DNA of 64,000 nt from Shewanella sp. NIFS-20-20 (GTDB lineage Bacteria; Pseudomonadota; Gammaproteobacteria; Enterobacterales; Shewanellaceae). The translations under genes and the position numbers were made by a program. This document shows, in pieces, positions 1 to 7,656 of this stretch. The first letter of the stretch is position 1; each line of letters opens with the position of its first letter. The notes under the pieces are model-generated. The model was not told where the DNA came from. It ran no database searches and saw only the letters and a program-made list of their open reading frames with translations. The stretch lies in NCBI RefSeq assembly GCF_019209865.1, contig NZ_JAHUTT010000001.1:1-64000 (forward strand), read 5' to 3'.

Positions 1-167
1 CCACATGACTCCATGGCTATGATTGTTGCGGGTGTTTGAGCTAAAAACTCAATAAGTTTTGCGCGAGATAAATGCTTTCGAAATTGCTCTCGACCGCTAT
101 AGTCATGAGCAACAAGATGAAAAGAAGATTTGCCTAAATCGATCCCAATTACTTTAATAGTAGACAT
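1..167 (-). CDS. IS110-family transposase, N-terminal part (cut by window edge)
   Basis: Translating the minus strand from an ATG at 167 gives an open frame to the window edge (55 codons). It begins MSTIKVIGIDLGKSSFHL and ends at AMESCG. The first motif carries the first acidic residue (IGIDLGK) of the RuvC-like DEDD domain of IS110-family transposases, and the second matches the AMEACGG-type motif that follows it. The catalytic C-terminal part lies outside the window, so intactness cannot be judged. IS110 enzymes are DEDD recombinases that, in characterised members, use an element-encoded bridge RNA. The short distance to the neighbouring gene fits the IS1111-like arrangement with little sequence before the transposase; that subgroup assignment is inference. 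Confidence 0.8.
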   Translation of the reverse strand, partial: MSTIKVIGIDLGKSSFHLVAHDYSGREQFRKHLSRAKLIEFLAQTPATIIAMESC

Positions 168-227
168 GATGGTTCGCCTCTTTGTTTGCCTAACCCTAAG
201 CTTAGCTTAGGGGTGAGGCGGACCATC
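168..227. repeat. Nested inverted repeats at the IS110-type element end
   Basis: Directly upstream of the transposase ATG, GATGGTTCGCCTC (168-180) is repeated inverted at 215-227 with 12 of 13 bases matching. Inside this pair lies a perfect 8-bp inverted repeat, CCCTAAGC (194-201) and GCTTAGGG (205-212). The arrangement would fold into a long hairpin and probably marks the sub-terminal end of the element. The exact insertion boundary cannot be fixed from one copy. Confidence 0.55.
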
Positions 228-234
228 TAATTAA

Positions 235-258
235 GCCCCCAATGCTGGCATTGAGGGC
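235..258 (-). terminator. Probable terminator downstream of dpaL
   Basis: GCCCCCAATG (235-244) pairs with CATTGAGGGC (249-258), a 10-bp stem with one mismatch and a four-base loop. On the minus strand it lies about 20 bases after the dpaL stop and is followed by CTTAATTAG, a weak U-rich tail. The same sequence is close to the IS end, so it may instead belong to the element. Confidence 0.45.
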
Positions 259-280
259 GGTCATTATCCTGAACGCGATA

Positions 281-1459
281 TTATGCGTGTGTGCTCAGCA
301 TGCCTTCCCAGACGATTTGGCGATAGCGGGTCGGATTGGTATCACCTTCGGTGCTAAATACCATCACTACCGCATCTTTATCTAAGCCCAATTGTTGGCG
401 CTCGGCGGCAAATTTTTCGCTGCTGGCGAGGGTGTACAATAAGCCCAGGGTTAATGCCCCAGATTCGCCACTAATGATCGGCGTATCGCCTGCCAGTGGG
501 TTGCCCAAAACCCGCATGCCAGTGGCAGTGACGTTATCTTCAACCGACGCAAAAAATGTGCTGCATTGTTTCAGAATAGGCCAAGTAACTGGGTTAGGTT
601 CGCCACAAGCCAGACCGGCCATGATGGAATTTAATTCACCACCGACAGCCACCATGTCACCCGCTGCACCTGAGCGATAGATACAATCGGCGGCGCGCGG
701 TTCGGCAATGATGGTGCTGAAGTTGTCAGCGCCTAATTTATCAGCGAAGTAACCTAAGATCCCGCCAGCCATCGCACCAACACCTGCTTGCAGCATGATG
801 TGGGTTGGCTTCATTGCCATGGTTTCGGCTTGCTCTTGCGCTTCAACGGCCATGGTCATATAGCCTTGAGAGATCCAAGTTGGGATCTTGTCATAGCCTT
901 CCCAGGCGGTGTCTTGCACCAACATCCAGCCATTGTCGGCGGCAGTTTGGTTGGCAATGCGCACGGTGTCATCGTAGTTACAGTCAGTCACAATGCACTC
1001 AGCGCCCAGTTTTTTAATGCGCTCGACACTGGCTTGTGCGGAACCTTTTGGCATGTAAACTACGGCCTTTTGTCCCATTTCTCGGGCAGCCCAAGCCACA
1101 CCGGTACCATGGTTACCCGCGGTCGCTGTTGCGAACACTAATGGCTCGGGTAATTTGGCTGCCACGGTTTTTAAATCGATGTCGCTAATCTCAACGCCTA
1201 AGTGTTCAGCCAGTTGTTTGCCAAGGGCGTAAGATCCACCCAGCACCTTAAAGGCATTTAAACCAAAACGGTATGACTCATCTTTGACCAGAATGGCTTT
1301 TACGCCTAAGCGTGCAGCTAACTGCTCTAATGAAATCAATGGTGTTGGCAAGTAACCTTCAATTTGCTGATGAAATTGACGGGTTTGTTCAGCGATGTCG
1401 GCGGTAAACAGAGGTGAAATTTCGCCAGTAAAAAATGCGTTTTGAGTTAGCTTCAGCAT
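281..1459 (-). CDS. dpaL: Diaminopropionate ammonia-lyase (DpaL/YgeX family)
   Basis: PLP-dependent beta-family (fold type II) enzyme that converts 2,3-diaminopropionate to pyruvate and two ammonia via aminoacrylate. The protein aligns along its length with E. coli YgeX as I recall it: SPLF, GYLPTPL, KDESYRFGLNAFK with the Schiff-base lysine (residue 71 from the ATG), AGNHG, QDTAWEGY, ADCIYRSG, MAGLACGEPNP and STEGDT. Length (392 aa) is normal. I chose ATG 1459; an in-frame GTG at 1468 has no better ribosome site. One oddity: the position of E. coli Asp120, the base described for the D-isomer, is Ala (codon 1118-1120, ATAGNHG instead of TTDGNHG). The gene follows ridA in the same direction after 89 bp, and RidA would remove the enamine product, so the two fit one degradative step. 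Confidence 0.9.
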   Translation of the reverse strand: MLKLTQNAFFTGEISPLFTADIAEQTRQFHQQIEGYLPTPLISLEQLAARLGVKAILVKDESYRFGLNAFKVLGGSYALGKQLAEHLGVEISDIDLKTVAAKLPEPLVFATATAGNHGTGVAWAAREMGQKAVVYMPKGSAQASVERIKKLGAECIVTDCNYDDTVRIANQTAADNGWMLVQDTAWEGYDKIPTWISQGYMTMAVEAQEQAETMAMKPTHIMLQAGVGAMAGGILGYFADKLGADNFSTIIAEPRAADCIYRSGAAGDMVAVGGELNSIMAGLACGEPNPVTWPILKQCSTFFASVEDNVTATGMRVLGNPLAGDTPIISGESGALTLGLLYTLASSEKFAAERQQLGLDKDAVVMVFSTEGDTNPTRYRQIVWEGMLSTHA

Positions 1460-1548
1460 AGTGACCACTTAAAATCAGGGCAAAAGGATCCTAACCCTCT
1501 TCACAGATGATGTTAAAAGAGGGGGAGAATAACGGCTAGTGGGAAGTA

Positions 1549-1932
1549 TTATTTGATGAAGGCGATGGCTTCAACTTCAACTAACGCGTCTTTAGGCAGA
1601 CGAGCGGCTTGCACGCAAGAGCGCGCTGGAGCGGCTTCGGTACCAAAAACTTCAGTGTATACTTCGTTAAAAGCGACGAAGTCTTCCATGTTAGCTAAGA
1701 AACAGGTGGTTTTCAGTACGGTATCAGTACCGGCACCGGCTTGTTCCAGTACGGCTTTGAGGTTAGCCAGAGACTGATAAGCTTGTTCTTTAATGCCGCC
1801 CTCTGGAAACGCCATTGTGGTTGGATCCAAAGGTAATTGACCTGAGGTAAATACCAGGTTTTGGAACGCCAGTGCTTGAGAGTATGGACCAATGGCGGCT
1901 GGAGCGTGTTCAGTGTGGATTACGTTTTTCAT
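1549..1932 (-). CDS. ridA: RidA family 2-iminobutanoate/2-iminopropanoate deaminase
   Basis: A 127-aa protein of standard RidA (YjgF/YER057c) length. RidA enzymes hydrolyse enamine/imine intermediates such as 2-aminoacrylate released by PLP lyases. Family signatures are IGPYSQAL near the N-terminus, TSGQLPLDP, QAYQSLANLKAVLEQAG, VAFNEVY and the C-terminal PARSCVQAARLPKDALVEVEAIAF, including the substrate-binding Arg after PA. I chose ATG 1932 (MKNVIHTEHAP), preceded by GAGACGACTT; a longer frame exists but overlaps the upstream regulator. It sits between the regulator and dpaL on the same strand and probably forms one transcription unit with both. Pairing with an aminoacrylate-producing lyase makes a dedicated metabolic role likely. 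Confidence 0.9.
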   Translation of the reverse strand: MKNVIHTEHAPAAIGPYSQALAFQNLVFTSGQLPLDPTTMAFPEGGIKEQAYQSLANLKAVLEQAGAGTDTVLKTTCFLANMEDFVAFNEVYTEVFGTEAAPARSCVQAARLPKDALVEVEAIAFIK

Positions 1933-1954
1933 AAGTCGTCTCGTCTCTGCTAAT

Positions 1955-2626
1955 TTAGGATTTAAATTCACGGATGTACTTATACACCGCATGTTTGGTA
2001 ATACTTAATTGGTTGGCAACAATATTAGTCGCCTCTTTTAATTCAAAAATACCATTATCAAACAATATTTTAGTAATCGCTTTATTGCGGCCTTTTAAGT
2101 TGACCGTCGGGTCGGCATCGACATCACTGACGGCATGTTGCAAGGCTTGCTCGACCACATCGCCTGCTGAGGCGCTGAAGTTTTCTGTCACAGTTAGGCT
2201 AGGGTGTTGGGTCATATCTGGCATCAGCGTTTTCATTATTTCTGGAAACGGAAATGACAGGTTCATATTGACGCAAAACATGCCGATAGGCTTGCCGCCA
2301 TCCCCTGACAATATGCAGGTACTGGATTTTAATAGGGAGCCATCTTTATTGTGACTAAAGTAACTCTTAGGGGTCACTTCACCCGTTTGCTCGTATAACC
2401 GCAGCATTTTTAGACCCAAATCTGTAATTGGGGAACCTTCGGTGCGGCCGGTATGGTGACCATTGACTATCTTCACCACGGATTTTTCAAAGCTTTCCAG
2501 CGAGTGGATCACCACTTCACAATGGGGGCCGATTAAATCCGCCATGCTTTCTGCTAAACGAAAATACCCTTCAAGCAACTCTCTGTCCTTGGGAGTGAAT
2601 TCGGTTCTGATTATTTTGTCTGGCAT
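1955..2626 (-). CDS. YheO/DauR-type PAS and helix-turn-helix transcriptional regulator
   Basis: A 223-aa protein with an N-terminal YheO-like PAS domain (about residues 15-130; motifs GPHCEVVIHSLESF, IVNGHHTGRTEGSPITDLG, CVNMNLS) and a C-terminal HTH_22 domain (about 155-220; GRNKAITKILFDNGIFELK, VANQLSITKHAVYKYIREF). The family includes DauR, which represses D-arginine catabolic genes, so control by an amino-acid ligand is likely. It is the first gene of the leftward unit with ridA and dpaL and is separated by about 350 bp of repeat-rich DNA from the rightward M24 operon. It is therefore the natural candidate to control both. The ligand is unknown. Confidence 0.85.
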   Translation of the reverse strand: MPDKIIRTEFTPKDRELLEGYFRLAESMADLIGPHCEVVIHSLESFEKSVVKIVNGHHTGRTEGSPITDLGLKMLRLYEQTGEVTPKSYFSHNKDGSLLKSSTCILSGDGGKPIGMFCVNMNLSFPFPEIMKTLMPDMTQHPSLTVTENFSASAGDVVEQALQHAVSDVDADPTVNLKGRNKAITKILFDNGIFELKEATNIVANQLSITKHAVYKYIREFKS

Positions 2627-2977
2627 CAGGCTTATCTCGGGTTACTTTTGTTAACTTTAGCAGTCGCTATTGTCAACTTTTCAGTGAACTATTTCAAGTG
2701 CAAAATCAACTTTATGTAACTATGGAACGTTTTTATGGGGTTTTTGACAAGTTGTTTTTTGTAAACATCTAATATTTTTGACTGAAGTCATGTTTTTCAG
2801 CAAAACAATCTCAAGATAGTTAACTAAATTTAACTGCGCGATCAAGGTCACGTTTTTTAATTTAGCAAATAGTATTATGCCCACCACAGTCAACGATAGT
2901 TAACTAAAACTTTGTTCAGGTCACTTTTGTGACCTTGATGGCAAGCATGCCAGATAAGTGAAAGGTGGAGAGATAAA
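2627..2977. promoter_or_regulatory. Divergent control region with repeated palindromic operators
   Basis: AT-rich gap between the regulator and the M24 gene. It holds two copies of the palindrome TAGTTAACTA (2817-2826 and 2897-2906), each in the context GATAGTTAACTAAA and exactly 80 bp apart, with a related TTGTTAACTTTAG at 2649-2661. A second motif, TCAAGGTCAC, occurs at 2842-2851 and inverted at 2929-2938; the latter is half of the palindrome AGGTCAC-TTTT-GTGACCT (2918-2935). The repeats look like binding sites for at least one dimeric regulator, most simply the adjacent DauR-like protein. No clear -35/-10 pair is claimed. Confidence 0.6.
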
Positions 2978-4144
2978 ATGAAAGGCATATTACAGCGTGG
3001 CTTTACAACGGCTGAATTTGAAATGCGAGCAACTAAAGCTCAGCAAATGATGCGTGAGAAGGAAGTTGACGCCATTGTGTTAACGACCGAACCAAACGTT
3101 CGTTACTTTTCTGGATTCCACACGCAATTCTGGCATAGCCCAACCCGTCCTTGGTTTTTAATCCTACCAGCCGAAGGTAAGCCGATTGCGGTGATCCCTG
3201 AAATCGGTGCGAGCGGCATGGCCAGCACTTGGGTTGATGACATTCATACATGGGCGTCACCTCGTCCAGAAGATGACGGTATTAGCATTGTGGCTAGCGT
3301 GCTGAACAGCCTGCCAGCGCGATTTGGTCGTGTGGGCGCGACGCTAGGTATTGAATCTCATCTGCGTATGCCTGTGAGCAATTATTTACAGCTGACCAAG
3401 TTGGTGACGAAAGAATTTGTTGATGTGTCTTTGGCCATTCATGAGTTGCGTCAGGTGAAGTCTGCTGCCGAAATAGAAAAGACCCGCGAAATCTGCCGCA
3501 TTACTAATGTGGGCTTTGACAAAATTCCTCAATATGCCAAAGCCGGCATGACCGAACGTGAAATCTGTAAGCAGTTTGGTATCGACATGCTGATGGAAGG
3601 CGCGGATGAAACCCCATATATCATTGCAGGTTCTGGCCAAGACGGTTATGACAGCATCATCATGGGACCGACCGATCGCGTGATCGAACAAGGTGACGTA
3701 CTGATCATTGATACCGGTGCCGTGCGTGACGGTTACTTCTCTGACTTTGACCGTAACTGGGCCTTTGGCTTCGCCAGTGAGCAAACTAAGGCGGCTTATC
3801 GTGCCACTTATGAAGCCACCACCAAAGGCTTTGAAGCTGCCCGTCCAGGCAATACCACTTCTGATATCTACAACGCCATGTGGAAAGTGCTGGAGGCCAA
3901 CGGTGCCCTAGGTAATGACGTTGGTCGTTTAGGTCACGGTTTAGGTATGGAACTGACTGAGCGTCCATCAAATACCGCGACCGATAACACGGTATTAAAA
4001 CCTGGCATGGTCATGACATTAGAGCCAGGCATGGTTTACGCCCCTGGTAAGTCTATGGTTCACGAAGAAAACATCGTGATCACTGAGACCGGCGCCGAAT
4101 GGTTGAGTGAGCGTGCTGCCCCAGAATTGTTGATTATCGATTAA
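2978..4144 (+). CDS. M24 (pita-bread fold) metallohydrolase, Xaa-Pro dipeptidase / ectoine-hydrolase-like
   Basis: A 388-aa two-domain protein with an N-terminal creatinase-type domain (to about 155) and a C-terminal M24 catalytic domain. All five metal ligands of the fold are visible: D245 (IIDTG), D256 (FSDFDR), H320 (GHGLG), E349 (TLEPG) and E363 (HEENIVIT), so a metal-dependent hydrolase is expected rather than metal-free creatinase. The start is supported by AGGTGGAG seven bases before ATG 2978. M24 members include prolidases, aminopeptidase P and the ectoine hydrolase DoeA/EutD. The neighbouring EutA-like gene favours the last kind of chemistry, opening of a cyclic amidine or cleavage of an amino-acid derivative. 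The substrate cannot be read from sequence. Confidence 0.8.
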   Translation: MKGILQRGFTTAEFEMRATKAQQMMREKEVDAIVLTTEPNVRYFSGFHTQFWHSPTRPWFLILPAEGKPIAVIPEIGASGMASTWVDDIHTWASPRPEDDGISIVASVLNSLPARFGRVGATLGIESHLRMPVSNYLQLTKLVTKEFVDVSLAIHELRQVKSAAEIEKTREICRITNVGFDKIPQYAKAGMTEREICKQFGIDMLMEGADETPYIIAGSGQDGYDSIIMGPTDRVIEQGDVLIIDTGAVRDGYFSDFDRNWAFGFASEQTKAAYRATYEATTKGFEAARPGNTTSDIYNAMWKVLEANGALGNDVGRLGHGLGMELTERPSNTATDNTVLKPGMVMTLEPGMVYAPGKSMVHEENIVITETGAEWLSERAAPELLIID

Positions 4145-4157
4145 TGACCCCTCGCAT

Positions 4158-4185
4158 GACGCTTGTGGCTGAGGCCACAAGCGTC
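4158..4185 (+). other. Perfect 12-bp intercistronic hairpin
   Basis: GACGCTTGTGGC (4158-4169), loop TGAG, then the exact complement GCCACAAGCGTC (4174-4185). There is no T-run after it, so it is more likely an mRNA-stabilising or processing hairpin between the M24 gene and the next gene than an intrinsic terminator. Confidence 0.6.
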
Positions 4186-4205
4186 AGCCCTATGAGAACC
4201 ATCTT

Positions 4206-4982
4206 ATGTTGAGTTTTGAAGAGTTTACCTCGTTTGAACAGCCGTTAGAGCATCAGCAAGCCCCGCGGATTAATCGTGTGCATATTGGTTTAGTGCAATT
4301 AAGCACTGATCACAGCTTAGAAATGGATTGGGCCAAATTACTGGGTACCCAAGCGGGTGTATTTAGTTCACGCGTGTATTACTCCAGTGAAATGACTCCT
4401 GAAGCGTTAGATCAAATTGCCACTGGTATTAGTGAGGCCTCGGATTTAATTGCCACGGGTTTACCCATGGATGTGATGGCGTTTGGTTGTACTTCTGCCT
4501 CGATCATTATTGGTCAAGAAAAGGTGGCTGAGTTACTGACTAAAAACCGCGGCGATATTCCAGCAACTAACCCTTGGACAGCAGCGCAAGCAGCATTTCG
4601 TCATTTAAATGCCAAAAAAATTGCGGTGTTTTCACCCTACCCAACCAGTGTGAACTATCCACTGTATCAGCAGTTAACTCAGGCTGGTTTTGAGGTGGTT
4701 AATCTAGGTTCGCTGGGGATTGAGCGCGACACAGATATCACACTGGTGGCCAAAGAGTCCATGTTTGATGCCTTAGAAACCCTGCTGAAAGATTCAGATG
4801 CCGACTTAGTGTTTATGTCATGCACTAACTTGCGCGTGTTAGACCATATTCAGGAAATCGAAGCTCGCTTTGGATTACCTGTTGTTTGCAGTAACTCCGC
4901 CATGTTCTGGCATGCCATGCACCTCACCGGTCGCGTTGCACAGTGCCCTGGATACGGTAAGTTGCTCAATCAAAAAATATAA
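4206..4982 (+). CDS. Asp/Glu racemase superfamily protein, EutA / maleate-isomerase-like
   Basis: A 258-aa protein with the two cysteines typical of the superfamily in matching contexts: Cys95 in AFGCTSASIIIG and Cys206 in FMSCTNLRVLD. The pattern GCTSAS plus SCTNLR is that of the EutA / maleate cis-trans isomerase / arylmalonate decarboxylase branch rather than of classical glutamate racemase. EutA proteins are found in ectoine-utilisation clusters, where their reaction is not firmly established. It lies 61 bp after the M24 gene and is followed after 75 bp by a transporter, consistent with an operon. Isomerisation or racemisation of a pathway intermediate is plausible. Specific function remains unassigned. 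Confidence 0.75.
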   Translation: MLSFEEFTSFEQPLEHQQAPRINRVHIGLVQLSTDHSLEMDWAKLLGTQAGVFSSRVYYSSEMTPEALDQIATGISEASDLIATGLPMDVMAFGCTSASIIIGQEKVAELLTKNRGDIPATNPWTAAQAAFRHLNAKKIAVFSPYPTSVNYPLYQQLTQAGFEVVNLGSLGIERDTDITLVAKESMFDALETLLKDSDADLVFMSCTNLRVLDHIQEIEARFGLPVVCSNSAMFWHAMHLTGRVAQCPGYGKLLNQKI

Positions 4983-5057
4983 CAATAAGAAATACCTGTA
5001 GAAGCAATGTAACCAATCAATTCATCCCTAACCAAAATAATTAAGGGGAATAACAAG

Positions 5058-6041
5058 ATGACGAACACACAGAAAGGCTGGCTAGCGGCGATTTTCGTAG
5101 GCACTCTTTGGGGTATCCCATGGATTGTCGGCACGCCAATTTTAGAGGTGATGGATCCGCAAGTCTTGGTATGGCTGCGCTATACCGTGGCTTTCATTAC
5201 CTTAGGCTTAGTCTTTAATATCGGCTTGGCCACCGGCAAGATGGAAAAGAAAGCCGATTTTAAACTGAACTGGGCCAACCGAAATGACATTTTTTGGGCC
5301 GCTTGTTGCGGTATCATTGGTCAGGGTGCTTTTAGCTTCCTGTCGTTCCTGTCGCTCGACTATATTACCGCCTCTGAAAATGGTGTGATCCAAGGATTAA
5401 TCCCGATTTTAATCTTGTGTGTCGGCTTCTTACGTCACAACGAGCGTTTCACCGTGATGCAAATGTTATGTGCCTTGGGCGCGTTCGTCGGTGTCGCTAT
5501 TTTGGTGATGGATCCACAATCTGAAACTGAAGGCTTCAACATTGGTCACCTGATCTGTTTTGGCTCGGCGGCTAGCTTTGCGTGTATGGCTTACGCTCGT
5601 GCTAAATTGGCAGAAAAATATGGTTCTGTGGCAACCATGTTCCACCAGTTCGTATTTGCATCGCTAGGATTTGGCTTGTATCTGTTCGTGGTTGGCGCTG
5701 ACTTCAGCTCGGCTCTGAACGTACTGAGTTCACCACTGCGAATCTTATGTATTGCCATTTTAGGTGTGGGCATCTCTGGTTTGAGCTACCTCATCTATAT
5801 CTACGGCATGGAGCGTGTGGGTGTAGATGGTACCGGTATGGCGTTAAACCTGATGCCACTGTCTTCGTTCGTATTAGCCGTGTTCGCCTTAGGTGAGCAA
5901 GTCACACCAATGCGCTTATTAGCCATCGCCGTGGTTATTATGTCGATGGTGGCCTTTATGAAGTTGGGCAACAAGAAAGCAGCGCAACCAGAGGTTGAGC
6001 TTGATGTAGGCCAGGCACCCAAGCCTTGCCGTAGCCAGTAA
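5058..6041 (+). CDS. EamA/RhaT family (drug/metabolite superfamily) transporter
   Basis: A 327-aa hydrophobic protein with about ten membrane segments in two homologous EamA halves. The first half starts GWLAAIFVGTLWGIPWIVG, with the family-typical W-G near the first helix, and the second begins near residue 160 (HLICFGSAASFACMAYARAKL). The C-terminus is a short charged tail (about 25 residues). Members export or import amino acids, nucleotides and other metabolites; direction and substrate cannot be told here. Its position behind the M24 and EutA-like genes suggests it moves a substrate or product of that pathway. AAGGGG lies about ten bases before the ATG. Confidence 0.85.
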   Translation: MTNTQKGWLAAIFVGTLWGIPWIVGTPILEVMDPQVLVWLRYTVAFITLGLVFNIGLATGKMEKKADFKLNWANRNDIFWAACCGIIGQGAFSFLSFLSLDYITASENGVIQGLIPILILCVGFLRHNERFTVMQMLCALGAFVGVAILVMDPQSETEGFNIGHLICFGSAASFACMAYARAKLAEKYGSVATMFHQFVFASLGFGLYLFVVGADFSSALNVLSSPLRILCIAILGVGISGLSYLIYIYGMERVGVDGTGMALNLMPLSSFVLAVFALGEQVTPMRLLAIAVVIMSMVAFMKLGNKKAAQPEVELDVGQAPKPCRSQ

Positions 6042-6085
6042 CATCAAGTGACCCAATAGCATAGCAGCAACGGAATGTGACAGAG

Positions 6086-6184
6086 GGTAATCCCGCATGA
6101 AGATTACCTTTACGGATGGATAGCTGCGATGGCTATTGTGGGAATTTAGGGCGTGACGAGAGTGGTGTTAACACCACTCTCTTT
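6086..6184 (+). terminator. Two hairpins after the transporter gene
   Basis: A first hairpin pairs GGTAATC (6086-6092) with GATTACC (6102-6108) and is followed by TTTA. A second, stronger one pairs GAGAGTGGTG (6158-6167) with CACCACTCTC (6172-6181) and is followed by TTT. The second is a plausible but weak intrinsic terminator, separating the transporter operon from the M20 gene. Nothing else was recognised between 6042 and 6320. Confidence 0.45.
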
Positions 6185-6335
6185 GGCAATTGAGCCGAGG
6201 TCATTGATATTTTTCGATAGGTAAGTGCCGTGATTGATCGGGTCATGATTGACGCGTTCAGTTCATGCTTTACCTCATTACATAGTGATTTAGGGGCATC
6301 GTTTTTTTCGGGCGAAGTCTGTGGAAATTATAAAC

Positions 6336-7490
6336 ATGAATATTGAACAAAAAGTTATCGAGTGGCGTCACCACATTCACCAACATCCTGAGCTTGGTAC
6401 GCAAGAGCATCAAACGGCGGCCTTTGTTGCGAGCAAATTGCAAGAATTTGGTATTGAAGTGCATTGTGGGATCGGCGGAACAGGTGTTGTCGGCATTCTT
6501 AAATGTGGTGATAGTGAGCGCTCGATTGGTTTGCGTGCCGATATGGATGCGCTGCATATCCATGAGGAAAATACCTTTTCATATGCATCGGTCAATGAAG
6601 GGGCTATGCATGCCTGTGGCCATGATGGTCATACTGCGATGTTGCTCGCAGCGGCACATGAGTTAGCGCAAACTAAAAACTTCGATGGCACAGTTTATTT
6701 CATTTTCCAACCCGACGAAGAGCGCGGTACTGGTGCTAAAGCGATGATTGCCGATGGGCTGTTTACTCGCTGGAAAATTGATGCTGTCTATGCCATGCAT
6801 AATTTACCGGGTATTCCAGCAGGTCACTTTGTGACTCGCCCTCACTCAGTGATGGCCAGCGAAAGTAGTTTTGAAATTGAAGTGCTTGCCACGGGTGGTC
6901 ATGCGGCCATGCCGCACATGGGCACGGACCCTATCGTGGTCGGAGCACAAATTGTCACTGCTATTCAAACCATTGTCTCTCGTCAGTTAAGTGCGATTGA
7001 TGAGACCGCAGTGATTTCAGTCACCGAATTTGCCACCAATGGTACCGTGAATGTTATTCCAACCAAGGTGACCATTACTGGGGATACTCGTAGCTTTACT
7101 GACACCGCATTGCACAAAATTGAGAAAGCCATCGAGCGTGTGGTGGCGGGTCAATGTATGTCGGCAGGCGTAGACTACACCTATAAATTTAATAATAGTT
7201 TCTTATCGACAATCAATACTCCCAATGAAACCGCCTATGCTATTGAGGCTGCTAAAACGGTTGTCGGTGATGATAAGGTCAATGGCAGTTGCCAGCCGTT
7301 TACCATTAGTGAAGATTTCTCCTTCATGCTGCGTGAAGCACCAGGTTGCTATATTTTAGTGGGCAATGGCGCAGGTAATTCGTGTGGCAGCGTTGCCTTG
7401 CATAAGCCTACCTATGACTTTAATGACAATATTCTCAATGCTGGCCTGAGATATTGGCAGACATTAGTCGAGCAGCAATTGGCTCGCTAA
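6336..7490 (+). CDS. M20 family amidohydrolase (hippurate hydrolase / IAA-amino acid hydrolase type)
   Basis: Metal-dependent amidase of peptidase family M20D, releasing an amino acid from an N-acyl derivative. The di-metal site is intact: GLRADMDAL, MHACGHDGHTAM (Cys and His ligands), FQPDEERGTGA, YAMHNLPG and the C-terminal SVALHKPTYDFND. The dimerisation domain includes TGGHAAMPHMGTDP. Length (384 aa from ATG 6336) is usual; an in-frame GTG at 6321 is an alternative start. It is separated from the EamA gene by about 295 bp with hairpins, so it probably has its own promoter, yet it completes the same catabolic neighbourhood. A deacylase step feeding a diamino acid to DpaL is a reasonable inference. 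Confidence 0.85.
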   Translation: MNIEQKVIEWRHHIHQHPELGTQEHQTAAFVASKLQEFGIEVHCGIGGTGVVGILKCGDSERSIGLRADMDALHIHEENTFSYASVNEGAMHACGHDGHTAMLLAAAHELAQTKNFDGTVYFIFQPDEERGTGAKAMIADGLFTRWKIDAVYAMHNLPGIPAGHFVTRPHSVMASESSFEIEVLATGGHAAMPHMGTDPIVVGAQIVTAIQTIVSRQLSAIDETAVISVTEFATNGTVNVIPTKVTITGDTRSFTDTALHKIEKAIERVVAGQCMSAGVDYTYKFNNSFLSTINTPNETAYAIEAAKTVVGDDKVNGSCQPFTISEDFSFMLREAPGCYILVGNGAGNSCGSVALHKPTYDFNDNILNAGLRYWQTLVEQQLAR

Positions 7491-7503
7491 TTGGTCATCC
7501 ACA

Positions 7504-7530
7504 AAAAACGGCTCATTGAGCCGTTTTTTT
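7504..7530 (+). terminator. Intrinsic terminator after the M20 gene
   Basis: A-rich flank, ACGGCTC stem, ATT loop, GAGCCGT stem, then a run of eight T. It is a classic Rho-independent terminator about 15 bases after the stop codon. Confidence 0.9.
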
Positions 7531-7656
7531 TGCTGCAAATACCGGAAGGCCACTTTTTGCTCCCCCTCACAATAAATTCTAAAGAATTGATAAAACTATA
7601 ACAGTTTACATTTTGTCCACTAAGCTTGATCTATTACTGACCACGGATGAGCAAGT

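Noticed and set aside
2918-2935. CRP-like palindrome AGGTCAC-TTTT-GTGACCT
   Set aside because: The CRP consensus is TGTGA-N6-TCACA. This site has the halves in the opposite order with a four-base spacer, so it was listed as an unknown operator.
4158-4185. Intrinsic terminator between M24 and EutA-like genes
   Set aside because: The stem is perfect, but there is no T-run after it and the genes look like one operon, so it was listed as a hairpin of unknown role.
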